A model generated the notes under the pieces. It saw only the letters and a list, made by a program, of their open reading frames with translations, did not search any database and was not told the DNA's origin. The translations under genes were made by a program, and so were the position numbers. Positions 9,821 through 21,373 of a stretch of 64,000 nucleotides of DNA are shown piece by piece (the stretch's first letter is position 1; every line of letters begins with the position of its first letter). The stretch lies in NCBI GenBank assembly GCA_001600055.1, contig BCIV01000012.1, positions 474 through 64,473 of the forward strand, written 5' to 3'. Source of the stretch: Filobasidium wieringae (lineage: Eukaryota > Basidiomycota > Tremellomycetes > Filobasidiales > Filobasidiaceae).

Positions 9821-12443
9821 TTACCACCATATATCACTGCTATCAAGTTCGTCCAGAAGGTATGATGATGAATCTTGCATTCCCCACATGCTCACATAAT
9901 CTCGCAGAGCGTCGGCTACTCGATGGTAATAGCGTATCACGGCCGGCCAGCTATCGTTATCGTTTGCAGTCGTCTGCATCCCGCTTCTAGCCTGACAGAT
10001 CTGCCCGACCAGGTGGGTCATCGTTTGCAATTCTTCGATAGTACAAAACGGGATGGTCTGTAATGAGAGAGATCAATTCGCGTCGATGCATGAAACGGGA
10101 AGCGACCTGACTAACATGTTGGACGATCGTTCCTGTTGCCGAGAATGGTACAAAGCCTGCAACGTACCAGTACTCTAAACCAGCATCCCCGGCAAGGTCG
10201 ACGAGAGTCGCTAACGATAGCATGCAGTTGTTGACACAATAAGATTTGTTTGTCTCGTTCGGTTGCTTCTCATATCGAGCTTGTGCGATACGGCCCTGCA
10301 CGATGGCGGTGTAACTCGTCAAGAGTTTCCTCGACATGCTTGTCATCTTGAACCCGTTATCTTCTTGCCAATAGATCCGGTGAGTTTCGAGTACACGTTG
10401 AGCTGCGTTCAATTGTGCGAGTGAGACTTCTTCCACCTGACCCGAACTGATCGTGAAACCACCTTGCATAGGCTGTGTTTGCAATGTATCCGCTACAGAC
10501 CACATGCTTGACGGCCGGAGGGAATTGGTTAGCTCATTGTAACCGTTTTTACCATGTCGCGCTGGAAACTCACTCAAAACTCCATCCCATGTGATTATCG
10601 ATTTCGACAGTAGACGAGCCGCTTTGTTCAGCCCATTGCCGTATCTCGCTGTAATTTGCAGCTACGGTGGGAGGCATACGAAAGATAGAGCTGCGATATT
10701 CGGGGCAAATTGTTTGGCTGTTCAGTATCGGCTATTGGATGAAAAATCCGTTTGACTGACCTATAACTGCTCGCCGATACAGACATAAGCAATTGAGCAA
10801 CCATTTCCGAACGCGCTTGCATCATGTACTTACGCACGATCGGAACCTGACGCGATTGAGAAAGGCATACGGGATAAGCTATGAGAGCATTTATTGCAAG
10901 AAGAGACGCTTACAGACAACGCCTGTAAGCATCAGAAATGAGCCAAACCGCAAATTGACCCGAAGCAAGAATCACGACCAGACTCACAATACCATGTTCT
11001 CTGTCCATTCTGAGAAACATTAACAAGAACATGGAATCACCTTCTGCCTGACCGACACAACGGAGAACCCACCAGCTTACTCTCAACAACTGCTTATCCC
11101 TCTTCGTAACCGCCGCCTCACTCATCGCGATGGTCTGATGCAACCCGGCCTGATAAGCCATCTTACTTGCCAGCCCTGATTTGAGCCAAACGGATCTATC
11201 GTCCATCTTTTGCCAGAATACCAATATCAAGATGGCCTGGATCGAGGTTATATGACAGTTCCCTGTCCGTACCGCCTGAGCTATTCGAGTTTCGAGTAGA
11301 TCGTGAATATGGGGGTGCGAAGCAGGATGCCAGAATCGACTGGAAGCAAACATGATGGCGCAAAAGAGGGTAGGCTGTTCTTCCCTGACCCATTTGAAGG
11401 TGTGTACTAAGAAACAGGTGACCCTTTTCGGATCAGTAAGTATGAGTGAGTCCGATCATATAGGGGTATCGGTGGGGGCTCACAATCGGGATCTAGCAGA
11501 CAAATCAGCGGATTAAGCTTTTTGAAGAACCTGTCCGCGAGTCAAACGAAAGTTAACCTCGGTCTAGGACGATTAGTCGCCAATCGAACCGACTTACATG
11601 TCGAACAACCATATCATTTCTGCATAACTCAACAGCCCCAACGTCTGTAGATCCATCATCCCTCCTTTTCCTTCCTTCAGTGCGAAATGTTCCTTTCCTA
11701 CTTCTCCCGAGTCCGCTTCATCGGCAAGGTTCCGACCCCTACTGGATCCAGGTTCTATGTAGGATTCAATATTGACCGATGTGTGCTCGACGCTTCGGAT
11801 GTATGGCCTATAGTTGGAATCCTGGTAGATCGCAGCATCGTAGTAAGATATAGAACAGACGTCTGTCTCGAGTCATAATACAACTCGAGGCTTACTTCTG
11901 ATTCCCTCACAGTCGGGACTTTGGAAGAGATGCCGTTCGCCATAGCCGGTTGCTGATAACCCATCTGCCTTGTAGGCAAACGAGTATAATCGAGTTCGGT
12001 CTGTGGGACCGGTAAGGTAAGAGGCAGCAGGTTTTGTATTGGTAAAGATTCTTGATCCATCAAGAAAGGTGTTATCCCATTCGAAGGAGCAGGAACGATG
12101 TTGCTGGTACCTGGTCTGTTCCATAAGAGTACGACTGACTATTCAGCCAGGCTCTTGAGCCTCGAACTCAGGCAGCTGGACTTACCGAGGGGAAGTCGAT
12201 CTGATTTGACTTGGGGAAGCGGATCTTGCGGTCCTTTTACGTCTTCTTGAGTAATTGCAGGCGATATTCAGTCGGATACAGCGTTGACATGGTTGATCGG
12301 AAGAGTCTGTAGCTGAGGGGGTGATGGTTGTACATTTCCCCTGCAACGGTTTGAACATGTAGTCGTGCTAAGCAGATTTTCTGCATATCAAGATGATCAT
12401 CTTCCTATCTAATCACCTTGATTTGGTGACATGTATCGCAGCT
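9821..12443 (-). CDS. Zn2Cys6 fungal-specific transcription factor
   Basis: The DNA-binding zinc cluster is split by an intron. One exon (12443-12417) encodes SCDTCHQIK; the next, starting near 12340, continues GKCTTI...PCQRCIRLNIACNYSRRRKR. Together these give C-x2-C-x6-C and C-x2-C-x6-C followed by a basic stretch. Downstream exons match the fungal-specific middle homology region: MDLQTLGLLSYAEMIWLFDM (near 11650-11600), FFKKLNPLICLLDPD, FASSRFWHPASHPHIHDLLE, ILVFWQKMDDRSVWLKSGLA and KMAYQAGLHQTIAM. The C-terminal exon ends DSSDIWW at 9821. The start codon was not found: the frame entering the zinc cluster is blocked just upstream, so an additional 5' exon is needed beyond 12443. It sits next to the GH3, esterase and sugar-transporter genes, which makes it a candidate local regulator; that role is inference. 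Confidence 0.82.
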
Positions 12444-12763
12444 GTTGTTGAATTGTTAAACATCGTATGAAATGACAGAGGATTGAACGGTGAACAGGGA
12501 TCGACTGTGCACAGTTTGTAAACGCTCACGCTTGACCGGGCTTGAGGATGAGCCCTCTTTTTGGGTGGTTATACATGCTTTTACTTGTTTCTTTGTGAGT
12601 GTGCCTAAGCTGTGGTACAGTCGCAGTCGGTGGCCTTGTTGTGTATAGTACTAGTACACATAGTAGTAGCGATTGCTTTCCTAGTCACCGGTTATCATAA
12701 TATCACAATACCATAACGCATAGCTATTATGTACATAGCATGTCATACAACACCTCGACAACC

Positions 12764-15700
12764 TCAATTAAGTCCTTTCCACTTCAAATCGCTCGCAAGG
12801 TTCACTTCAGTCTCCAATTCCAATCTTTCGAGCGTACCTCCGACATGAATTCCGAACATGCCAGCTTCAGCTACCCACATCTCCTCACGGTCATCCCAAT
12901 ACTTCAAGGCATCCCTGCTCAACTCGACCAGCACTCTTTTCTCCTGACCTGGCTCTAGGCTAGTCTTCTTGAACCCTTTCAACTCCAATGCAGGTCGAGG
13001 CAATCTGGATTCTTTGTCCGATACGTACACCTGACTGACTTCTTTTCCCAAGACCTGTCCGATGTTTTGGAGGCTGAAGCTCACGATGAAGTTGCCGTCA
13101 GCATCTATGTCGGTGACCTGGAGATCGCTATAGCTGAACGTAGTATAAGATAACCCGTGTCCAAAGGAGAAGAGCAGTTCGACGTTGGCATTGTGGAAGT
13201 ATCGATATCCCACGTAGATCCCCTATGCCAAAGTGATTCGGCTAAGTAGGCACTTCTCACACGGAAAGAAAAAGGGGACATTTACCTCGTGATACAAAGC
13301 CTTGCCCGAATTTTCACTCGAGCTGCCAAAACCGATGAATGAAGGAGAATCTTGAATCCGTTTCCTGAAAGCATTGTTGGACATCGGTCCATTGGGAAGA
13401 TCAGCTCGTGCTCTGGAAAGTTTCAGTATCCTTCGTCCCAGGCTCACATAAAAGTCACAGGAAGGCGCGCAGATGGATTGACATTGCCGAACAGGACATC
13501 AGCCATCCCGTGTCCAAGAGCACTTCCTCCGTAAAAGGCCTAGGAAAAGCCTCGTCTCGCTCATCAGTCTCTGAGAGCCGGAGCAAGATTTCAAGCGTGC
13601 AACTCACTTGGAGAATCGTCGAGGCTCGGTCCACCCATGGCATAGACACTGCGCTCCCGCTCTGATTTACTATGATGGACGACGGATTGGCCTGAAGCAC
13701 AGCTTCGACCAAGTCGTCTGATCTTCCAGGAAGCCTGTTGACGCGAAGACAAAGATGAGAAAGGGCGAGCTTGTACCCCTTTTTTCACACTACGGTACTA
13801 GGACTCACGTAATATCAGCCCGATCCACACCCTCTGTCTCACAGTCCGAGTTCAATCCAGTAACGACCACCACCACGTCCGAACTCGATGCTAGATCTGC
13901 TGCTTCCTGAATCGCAACCTCGTCGTCCAACTTCGGGAACGCTCCAAGCTTCATCACCCCAGCAATAGGAATGACTGTTGGACCCGCATTGTCTCGTCTC
14001 CACATCCGCACTTCCAAACGATAAGTCTCTCCCTTGACTAGTCCCCTGATCGTTCCTCGTCGTTCCGCCGATCCTAGACCGAACATCGCCGCACTGGGTT
14101 GCCAGGAGTTGACATTATCCACGATGAGTCGATCGTTAATGAATAGCTTGCTATGACCTGAACTGCTGATGGCGAATTCCCAATCGCCGTCGATATCGGG
14201 TTTGAATATTGAAGTGTACTAGCAAACGTTCACAAGCAGATATGAGATTCGCCTTCCATGATGAGATCAAGAACGAGACTCACTCGAATGAAAGGTTTGC
14301 CCATGATGAATTTTCCGGGGATATCATCCAGAAGAATCGCAGTAGTATTGGAAGAATTGCAGGAAAATTCGGGTTCAGCAATCTGCAGAGGTCCCTCAGA
14401 CCCTTTGAAGTTGGAATCAGGCTCTTCGAGCCACATGTCAATCTTTGCCACCACGTTCGCCGTCCCGTTCGGGTGCGAACAAAGTGATGGGAACGCAGGC
14501 AAATGCTTGTAAGTCGCGGGACCTAGAGCGAATCGTACGGAAGCTCCGATCTTCTCGGCTGCCTTGGTGATCGCTTCCAAAGGCGTAACGACGAATGGTG
14601 ATTGGAGGGAAGCAGAACCTCCGCCTGAAATCGCTGCAGTCCTTGCGTTGGAACCGATCACTGCGATCCGCTTGACCCCTTCCTTGAACGGTAGTAGATT
14701 TTTATTGTTCTTGAGCAGGACGATAGAATCCCCTGCGATCTCTCTAAGGAAAGATCGGGATTCCTCTGTATCCCTGAAAGATTCTTTTGCCCGGAACGGG
14801 ATTTCACTCTCTATCGCGGATTTGACGAGAGTCAATACCTTTTGGGACGATTAGCATTAGCCAGATCGTAGTGTTGTCATGGTGGACGGCAAGTACCTAC
14901 CCTGCGGACACTTCCATCGACGAACTTCATCTTGAGTTTGCCAGACTGTAACGCTCGCATGGCTTGCTCGCCTCGAAACAAGGGTGGTCCCCTTGAGTAG
15001 CGCAAAGGCTTCAGCGAATCGTCCCTCGTTAGCGGTCGTGTTAACTTACGGCATCTCGAGATCCAGACCTGCGTGGATACCTAGATTCTCAAGCAGAGCA
15101 ATCAGCATCAGGATTCGTATAATCTCTAAGACGATATCTACTCACTTTGTTCGACTGAATGACAGCCCGTCCAGTCGGACATGACAACCCCTTGATACTT
15201 CCACTCATTCCGGAGGATATTGATCAGGAGATCTTGGCTTTCCGAGCAGAAAGCGCCATTGACTTTGTTGTAGCCCGTCCTATAAGAAACCATGTAGTTG
15301 ATGGTTTACATTGGACAGAGAAGCCGCGGAAAAGGTCAGGCATGAGGGCTCAGATCGTGCCTGAGTCGGCGAATTGAAGGCTTGAGCTTACATGTATGCT
15401 TTAGGCGCAGCCAGACTGGTGGCAATACGGAATGGCTCCAGGTAGATCTCGCGCAAAGCTCTCTCAGAGACGATGCCTTGGAAGAAACGGAAAGTACCCT
15501 TCAGTGATGAGAGCAGGATCACGCATTACATCAGCGATACTGACTGTCGCTTGAAAATCTTTCGTATTCTTGGTCGTTCGCCACCTTAAAAACCGATAGG
15601 CTAATCCATCAGACTCAGCGTTACTCAAGTATCTTTCCGCGACCTACGAAATGTTTGAGTGTCGCTGCGACGCCCTCTGATTGTACTCCTTGAATATACC

Positions 15701-16311
15701 CGGCAGCGATGCGGCCATTCAACACAGGATCCTCGGAAAAGCTTTCGAATCCACGACCGCCTAGAGGCGACCGCTGGGTGTTTGTGGTAGGCCCGAGCAA
15801 CGCATGTGTACCCTTTGCCTTGCAATCGAGTCCAAGTGCAACACCCAGACGATAGCTCAGCTCGGTATCGAACGAAGCGGCTACTCCGGTTGCACATGGG
15901 TAGCAGTTAGATGGGGGTCCGTTTGAGAAACTGCTCGGCAATGCGAATATGAATCAGCAGCCCTTTCAGATACCGAACCTGAGAGCTAAAGCTTCACCTT
16001 GTGCCTCTGACTCCATTTGGTCCATCGCTAAGCCTTATTGAAGGGATGTTCTTAGCGGGAATGGCGCAAGTATGCCAGAAATCCTACGACGCAAAATGCG
16101 CGCGTACGCATCAGTTCTAGGGTTGCCCTTATTTCGGTGTATAGTGTGTCTACCTGTCCTCCAAGGAGCGCAACCTTTTCTTTCTGCGCGCTTCAGAGTA
16201 GTTAGCAACCTATTGTATGAAGGCCCCTAGCTGACGTACCGTCGTCAAGCTGGCCAAAACATTCTCGACGTCGAATGGAACGGCCGCTTCGGGGCGGGAA
16301 TGCGGTTGCAT
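12764..16311 (-). CDS. GH3 beta-glucosidase with PA14 insert, intracellular
   Basis: Hydrolyses terminal beta-linked glucose from oligosaccharides or glycosides. Exons read in order: [20 protein letters not shown] (start 16311), [37 protein letters not shown], then [20 protein letters not shown] with KHF spliced to [14 protein letters not shown]. The nucleophile Asp lies in [17 protein letters not shown] near 15175, followed by [11 protein letters not shown]. Next come the GH3 C-terminal half, a PA14-type insert ([37 protein letters not shown]), the acid/base-region motif [13 protein letters not shown], the block [19 protein letters not shown], and a fibronectin-III-like end ([16 protein letters not shown] to WKGLN, stop 12764). 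At least a dozen exons. There is no signal peptide, so it is probably cytosolic, like yeast GH3 enzymes with PA14 inserts. In relatives I expect Trp where [10 protein letters not shown] has Cys. Confidence 0.93.
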
Positions 16312-16470
16312 CTCGAAACACGGATACACAGCAATCCTGATCGTTTTTGGGAGTTCATTGGTAGAAGGACGACGAGGCTCTCCGGGCGTCAGCCGATCAG
16401 ATATATATCTCGAGTAAAGGCTCTGACCAGAACCACTACATATCTCCGGCTGTAGGTGACCAATGCGGGG

Positions 16471-16483
16471 TCCGGCGACCGGA
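16471..16483. promoter_or_regulatory. Palindrome TCCGG-N3-CCGGA, candidate zinc-cluster site
   Basis: A perfect inverted repeat TCCGG CGA CCGGA, containing CGG-N3-CCG. Zn2Cys6 dimers typically bind paired CGG triplets. It lies about 160 bases from both the GH3 and the esterase start. Confidence 0.4.
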
Positions 16484-16512
16484 GATCAGGCATGAGCGGA
16501 GCTCAGGTTGCT

Positions 16513-16523
16513 TCCGCGTCGGA
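16513..16523. promoter_or_regulatory. Palindrome TCCG-N3-CGGA, second candidate site
   Basis: An inverted repeat with everted CCG/CGG triplets three bases apart, 30 bases from the first palindrome. Functional status is inferred only from sequence. Confidence 0.35.
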
Positions 16524-16642
16524 GCTCTATGAATTGTTATCGATGCTCGATCATATAACGTCGTTACTGGAAACAACCTCCACAATCATTAGGGAGGCAG
16601 CGTCCATACACATAGCCTTGTAGTGTCAAGAGTACTTCTACC

Positions 16643-18008
16643 ATGCCCTCCTTAGCAGCTCGAGGTTTGAACCTAGCCGCCTGGGCTACTTGCTATGGCT
16701 ACCGTAACACCACAGAAAGCAAGGTACTGCAGAGCATCGCTAAAAATCTCGAGAAAAACTCCGCTGCATACATACTGCCCTCGAATATTGGTGCACAGGA
16801 GATCAAACTTCGCTTGTTAGCTGAACAGGAATGGCAGACCTTTGAGATCAACACGGCGACGGACAACAACACGGTAGCTATATTCTGGCATGGAGGCGGT
16901 TTCATCAACACGGTGAGCCTTCAAGACACAGAATCGTATACTTGCAGATTCAGCAAGCTGATCACGAGTTCCTTGTGTGTTTATAGGCTGATCGATTGCA
17001 TAGCGTTGCCATCAGACAACTGACGCAAATTGGGGTCACAACTATTTTGCCGATCTATGACCTTGCACCGCTTGCAACGAGCGCTCAAATGATTACAGCT
17101 GGAATCGACCTGGTCATGTCAATCTCACACGACGGGAGGTTTGCGACTAAGGATATATGTCTAATGGGAGATTCTGCAGGAGGTAAAGCAAATGCGAATA
17201 CCTGGGGAATCTCCTTTACTGATCCCGATCCGCCACAGGTTGGATCGCTTGTCGTCTATATTTTGCGCTTCTGCAGCTTTGCGTCGGGGATGGCGAAGAG
17301 TTCCCCGGATCTAAAGACATCCTGAAGAAATGGAGCCGAGAACAGATCAAAGCGACCACAGCTAGAATTACCAGTGTCGTCTTGTTCGCTGCGCTCCTAG
17401 ATGCGGTTGTGGATACTCCCGAGGACGTCGCAGCGGAACGAAACGTGGGTTCAGTGAACACCGCCTACCACTCTGACTCTAAACAAATATGACCTCATAC
17501 AGGATCCTGCATTACGAACCGAGATGATTCGGACTACATCCACCCTTTGGGCTTATGGACCTTCGCATTATCCTGCTGCCAAATTCGTCATCCCAGAGCA
17601 CCGGCAAAAGAAGTCTTTCCCAACGGAAGGGCCCAAACCCTCTGATTATCCGCTCTCTCATGAGATTCATTCTCCGATGAATGGCGCAAGAATCATGGCT
17701 CGTTATGATGATATGATCCCAGATTCTTCTCGAAAGATCAGGTTTGTCCAGTTCTGTGGCACGGCAGATATCTTGCACGTAGGCAATGCTAGATTGGCTC
17801 GAAGCTTGCAAGCACTGTGTTTGAAGAACTTCGATTGCGAGTTTCACTCGGTAAGCTCTTTAAAATTGCTTTCCAGCATGTGTAATCGCAGGCTCATAAA
17901 CGGTTGCGTGTCGTGGTCTAGTATGAAGGTATGATTCACGTGTTTCAGGGGTTCATTTTTCTACCGGAAGCAAAGGAAGTCTGGAAGCTCGTAGCTAATA
18001 TTCTATAG
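16643..18008 (+). CDS. HSL-type alpha/beta hydrolase (esterase/lipase)
   Basis: Alpha/beta-hydrolase of the fold-3/hormone-sensitive-lipase group, expected to hydrolyse short-chain esters. The start ATG at 16643 opens MPSLAARGLNLAAWATCYGY. The oxyanion-hole motif appears as VAIFWHGGGFINT (about residues 85-97), and the nucleophile serine in ICLMGDSAGG near 17180. The catalytic Asp lies in QFCGTADILHVGNARLA and the His in the last exon, EGMIHVFQGFIFLPEAKEVW, which ends with TAG at 18006-18008. Introns are visible after GGFINT, after DSAGG and before GMIHVF. There is no signal peptide, so a cytosolic enzyme is likely. It is divergent from the GH3 gene and convergent with the MFS gene; it may remove acyl groups from imported glycosides, which is inference. 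Confidence 0.87.
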
Positions 18009-18372
18009 CTTCAATCAGAGAATGACAGGATCGGTTGTCTTTGTACATATCCATGTCGACACATCGTAGAGCCTTCTCAAAAGGTGTCTTCGATCGTTTT
18101 GATTTCCCTTGGCAGAGGGACTGAGCGAGAGGACTGGATCAAATCATTTTTTGACTGCCATGATACCGGTAAAGGCTATGAAAAGATGAAGCAGCACGAG
18201 TATCCTTGAGCAACCTCTCTTTCCTACTGCCGAGTGTACAACTTGATCTCTATACTCCTTTGGTAGATCTCTTCGAGAACGATATGGGCAGTAGCGGATA
18301 TCATGATCATCGTGTAAATTCCCGCGGTGGGCCATCAACATCCTAAACTATTACAGCTACGGAAACGGCTAT
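18009..18372. other. Convergent 3' region between esterase and MFS genes
   Basis: This holds the 3' untranslated regions of two converging genes. Open frames on the minus strand show no family resemblance and lie downstream of the transporter stop codon. Confidence 0.5.
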
Positions 18373-20470
18373 CTACCACTTCTCGATGTGCTCTATTGAA
18401 CCGGTATGTTTCTTCGAAGGGTCAACGATGGGTTCCGCCAGCTCCTCGATATCGTTTAACGACCGGCTTTGAGTTTGATCCAAATCAATGACGGTCGTTC
18501 TCATCTTCCTGATATCGACTCGTCTTTCGAACAGTACGTCAATCTCGTCCATATTACGACCTCTGAGCTCTGGTAAGAAGCTATATGAAATCATGGTGAG
18601 CTGACGGACCCTGAATCACCACGCTCTGCTTACAAGAAACACCAAATGACAGTTATGACCGAGAAAGATCCGTAGACGAATCCAATCTTTCCGCCAAGCG
18701 ATTTCTGTAGAGGCGCCGACACTCCCGCGGTGAGAGCTTGAACGGCCTATACGGACTGCCATCAGCAATATCGCACCGTGTCGTTATCTACAATTGCTTA
18801 CCGAAGCACACATAACGGATAAACCATATGTCTTGTCCCGGACGCGCTGATTAGGTACCTCCGTACCGACTACCACAGGACCTGTTGTCCATCCGATACA
18901 GTACCCAACGACCCACAAGAATACTTTGAAAACACGATGGTTCAGCCCAATTAAGGGGGAGACAAAGCGGCTCGGACTTACGAGAGAAAACACACGCGTT
19001 CGCTAGACTTCCGGTAGGTTTCGGACTCTCGGTAGTAATTCCTGCCAAAGTCAACATCCCGATAGCCATCAAGATAGCGCAAGTGATCATAGTTCTGCGT
19101 CGACCGACGAGATCCAAAACTCCCGCGGAGAACAGGACTGCAACGCAGACGACAACGTTTATGTAGATATTCAGGAGAAGGGGGTTCTTAATCCCCAGCT
19201 GGACCAAGAACAGTACCAAGTAACTCGTGATAAAGCTGAACCCCTGAGAAGGTCCGAACGATGCCACGGCCGTGACAATATGAGTACGAAACAAGTTTCT
19301 TCCCTTGAAGCAATCGCTCCAGGTCCCTTTGGTCATTTCCGCCTCGCGATCCAGGGAATCCTGTATAGTAGCCACCTCCATTTCCGTCTCTTGTTGGGTA
19401 CTCTTAGTTCGGATCTTGCGGAGCGATTTGAGGGCTTGGTCTCGTCTGCCATTGGCGAGAAGCCATCGAGGAGATTCGGGAAGGAGAAATCCGAGCGATA
19501 GTACCAATAGGGGTAAAGGAAGTTGTAGACCCATCTGTCATATAATAACAAAGTTCGTAAGAGCACGATGACCAACTTCGGGATATCAGACTCACTGGCA
19601 ATAACCAAACAATAGGTCCAGTCTAGAGATAAGTTACCCTTCTTCAGTTCCCGTAGCGCGACCCAAACACGCGCTCTTACCTTTTGAAACGCGACGTTCA
19701 TAATGACAGCCGAAATCAACGACCCTAAAGTCACGCTCCACGCTACGGCTCCTACCAAAACCCCACGAACAGATTTGGGAGCCAATTCACTGATGTAAAG
19801 AGGAACGGAAACTAGCATCATCCCCGAAGCTGAAGCTACGATGAATTTGCTGCGGTCCGGGGATGCGATGGAATGATGGTCAGTAAGGTTGAGGAGTTGT
19901 TTGTGGCGAGTAGACGGGCTTACCCTGCGACGATCTGCCAGAACCTGTATCCGTTGATGGAACTGGTCATCTGGATGACGGTAGCTATGATGTACATGAC
20001 TGCAGCCTGTATACCGACGTGAGTGCGTGCGTTCAGTTGAAAGGAGGATCGCATACTTACACAGTACATGGGCATGATCCGACCGAATCGATCCGCGACG
20101 GTACCTCCAGCGGCACCTCCCAGCTAGAAGAATGTAAACGATCAACACGCACCTGGTATCCTTCCCGAAAGGTAACTTACAAGTTGGAAGACATAAGGGA
20201 AAGAATTGCTAATGGCCAATTGAACGACGCTGATAGCCCGATAAGGTAGACCAGGGACCAGAACGTCCGATCCGAACCTCGATGAGAATTGAGGAAGGGC
20301 GACCATCACGGTCCACCATCCTGCATCGTATCCCACTTGAAAGCCCGATAGTCCCGTCTACTCGTCACTCAGGGATGAGTTATCTCTCACCGGGTTGGGT
20401 TATCGCAACTTACGGCAAAGACAATCAACATCAGAGGACCAGTGATACTTTTCCTAAATTCTTCGAGCAT
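18373..20470 (-). CDS. MFS sugar transporter
   Basis: A plasma-membrane hexose/disaccharide transporter of the major facilitator superfamily, sugar-porter family. The first exon reads MLEEFRKSITGPLMLIVFA, spliced to GYDAGWWTVMVALPQFSSRF. Signatures: GGAAGGTVADRFGRIMP after TM2 (exon near 20120-20070), PLYISELAPKSVRGVLVGAV after TM4, LLPESPRWLLANGRRDQALK at the start of the central loop, LDLVGRRRTMITCAILMAIG between TM8 and TM9, and SYSFLPELRGRNMDEIDVLF at the C-terminal end of TM12, followed by a hydrophilic tail ending HIEKW. It is interrupted by many short introns. Its position beside the GH3 gene, esterase and Zn2Cys6 regulator suggests it imports the substrate of the beta-glucosidase; substrate cannot be read from sequence. 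Confidence 0.9.
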
Positions 20471-21373
20471 ATTGGCGGCTCTAAATAATGAATAACAATG
20501 CTTCTCCCCTCGTTCTCACCAAGCAGAAAGTGAGAGGTCGTCCTGCCCTTGATCGACTATATACGCTCTGCCCCGCAGGTCCAGCTGGGGGCTCCGACCT
20601 GTTCCCTCTAGATAGCCGGGGTCATCGTAGATCGCGCGGAGATGTTCACCGGCGGAAGTAAAGGCGACGCCCTGTTAAGGTTTCGCATATTCGATATCGG
20701 TCGTGACCTCTTCTCGACCCGTCGCTCGTCGTTGTCAGAGCCAACACCAGGAGTCGGCCTGTTCCCTGAGGATGGCAGCCAAGCCATCATCGATTGCTGG
20801 TAGAAAAACGTGGTGTTCCTTTATCCTGCTCTGATGAGCTGTGTCCAGGCCGTTTGACATTGTAATCAATGCTAGGAAGGGGAGCGATAGCGTGTGACAA
20901 GCAAGCGATCCATTATTCATTTTACGAGGTCAAATTCCTCCTCGTGAACAGCCACTCTCGCGACCAGATCGCTCCCAGCTTGGAGCTTGGAGACCGTCGA
21001 TCCTAGACTTGTTCTGCTTTACCCAGACTATAGCCGCATCTGTTAGTAGCCATCATCGCCATTTGAGGCCACACCGAGATTTCCGGGATCTGGGCTCGGG
21101 TTGAGATGCCTGTCCCAGCTGGATATACGTCATAAATCTGATTAGTTGCCCTGTCCTAGTTCACAAGATGTTGGTAGGAGTAGTGGTCAGTGAGCGAGGC
21201 AACATCGGTCCATTTGAGGATGAAATGGTTATCTGGGCATCGGTGTTGACAATTTCAATTCCGCGTCCCAATTCATGTTCATTTTATCCATTCCCTGTGA
21301 TCCCTGTCCAATCTGGTCCAGACGTCTTCATTCTATACAGATATACAGACTACACCCCACCAACGAACATGAC
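20471..21373. other. Divergent intergenic region, about 900 bases
   Basis: This separates the MFS gene (minus) from the glycosyltransferase gene (plus). No coding exon is supported. A short sequence CCTGTTCCCT occurs twice (near 20600 and 20758), once in each of two loosely similar blocks. It probably holds both promoters. Confidence 0.45.

Larger units (their letters stand above)
16312..16642. promoter_or_regulatory. Divergent promoter between GH3 and esterase genes
   Basis: This 331-base stretch separates the starts of two divergent genes. It contains two palindromes built on CGG/CCG triplets, listed separately, which fit the half-sites bound by Zn2Cys6 factors such as the one encoded at 9.8-12.4 kb. 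No coding exon is visible. Confidence 0.5.

Noticed and set aside
18144..18341. Minus-strand 65-codon frame as a transporter C-terminal extension
   Set aside because: The transporter reading frame already stops at 18373 after a typical hydrophilic tail.
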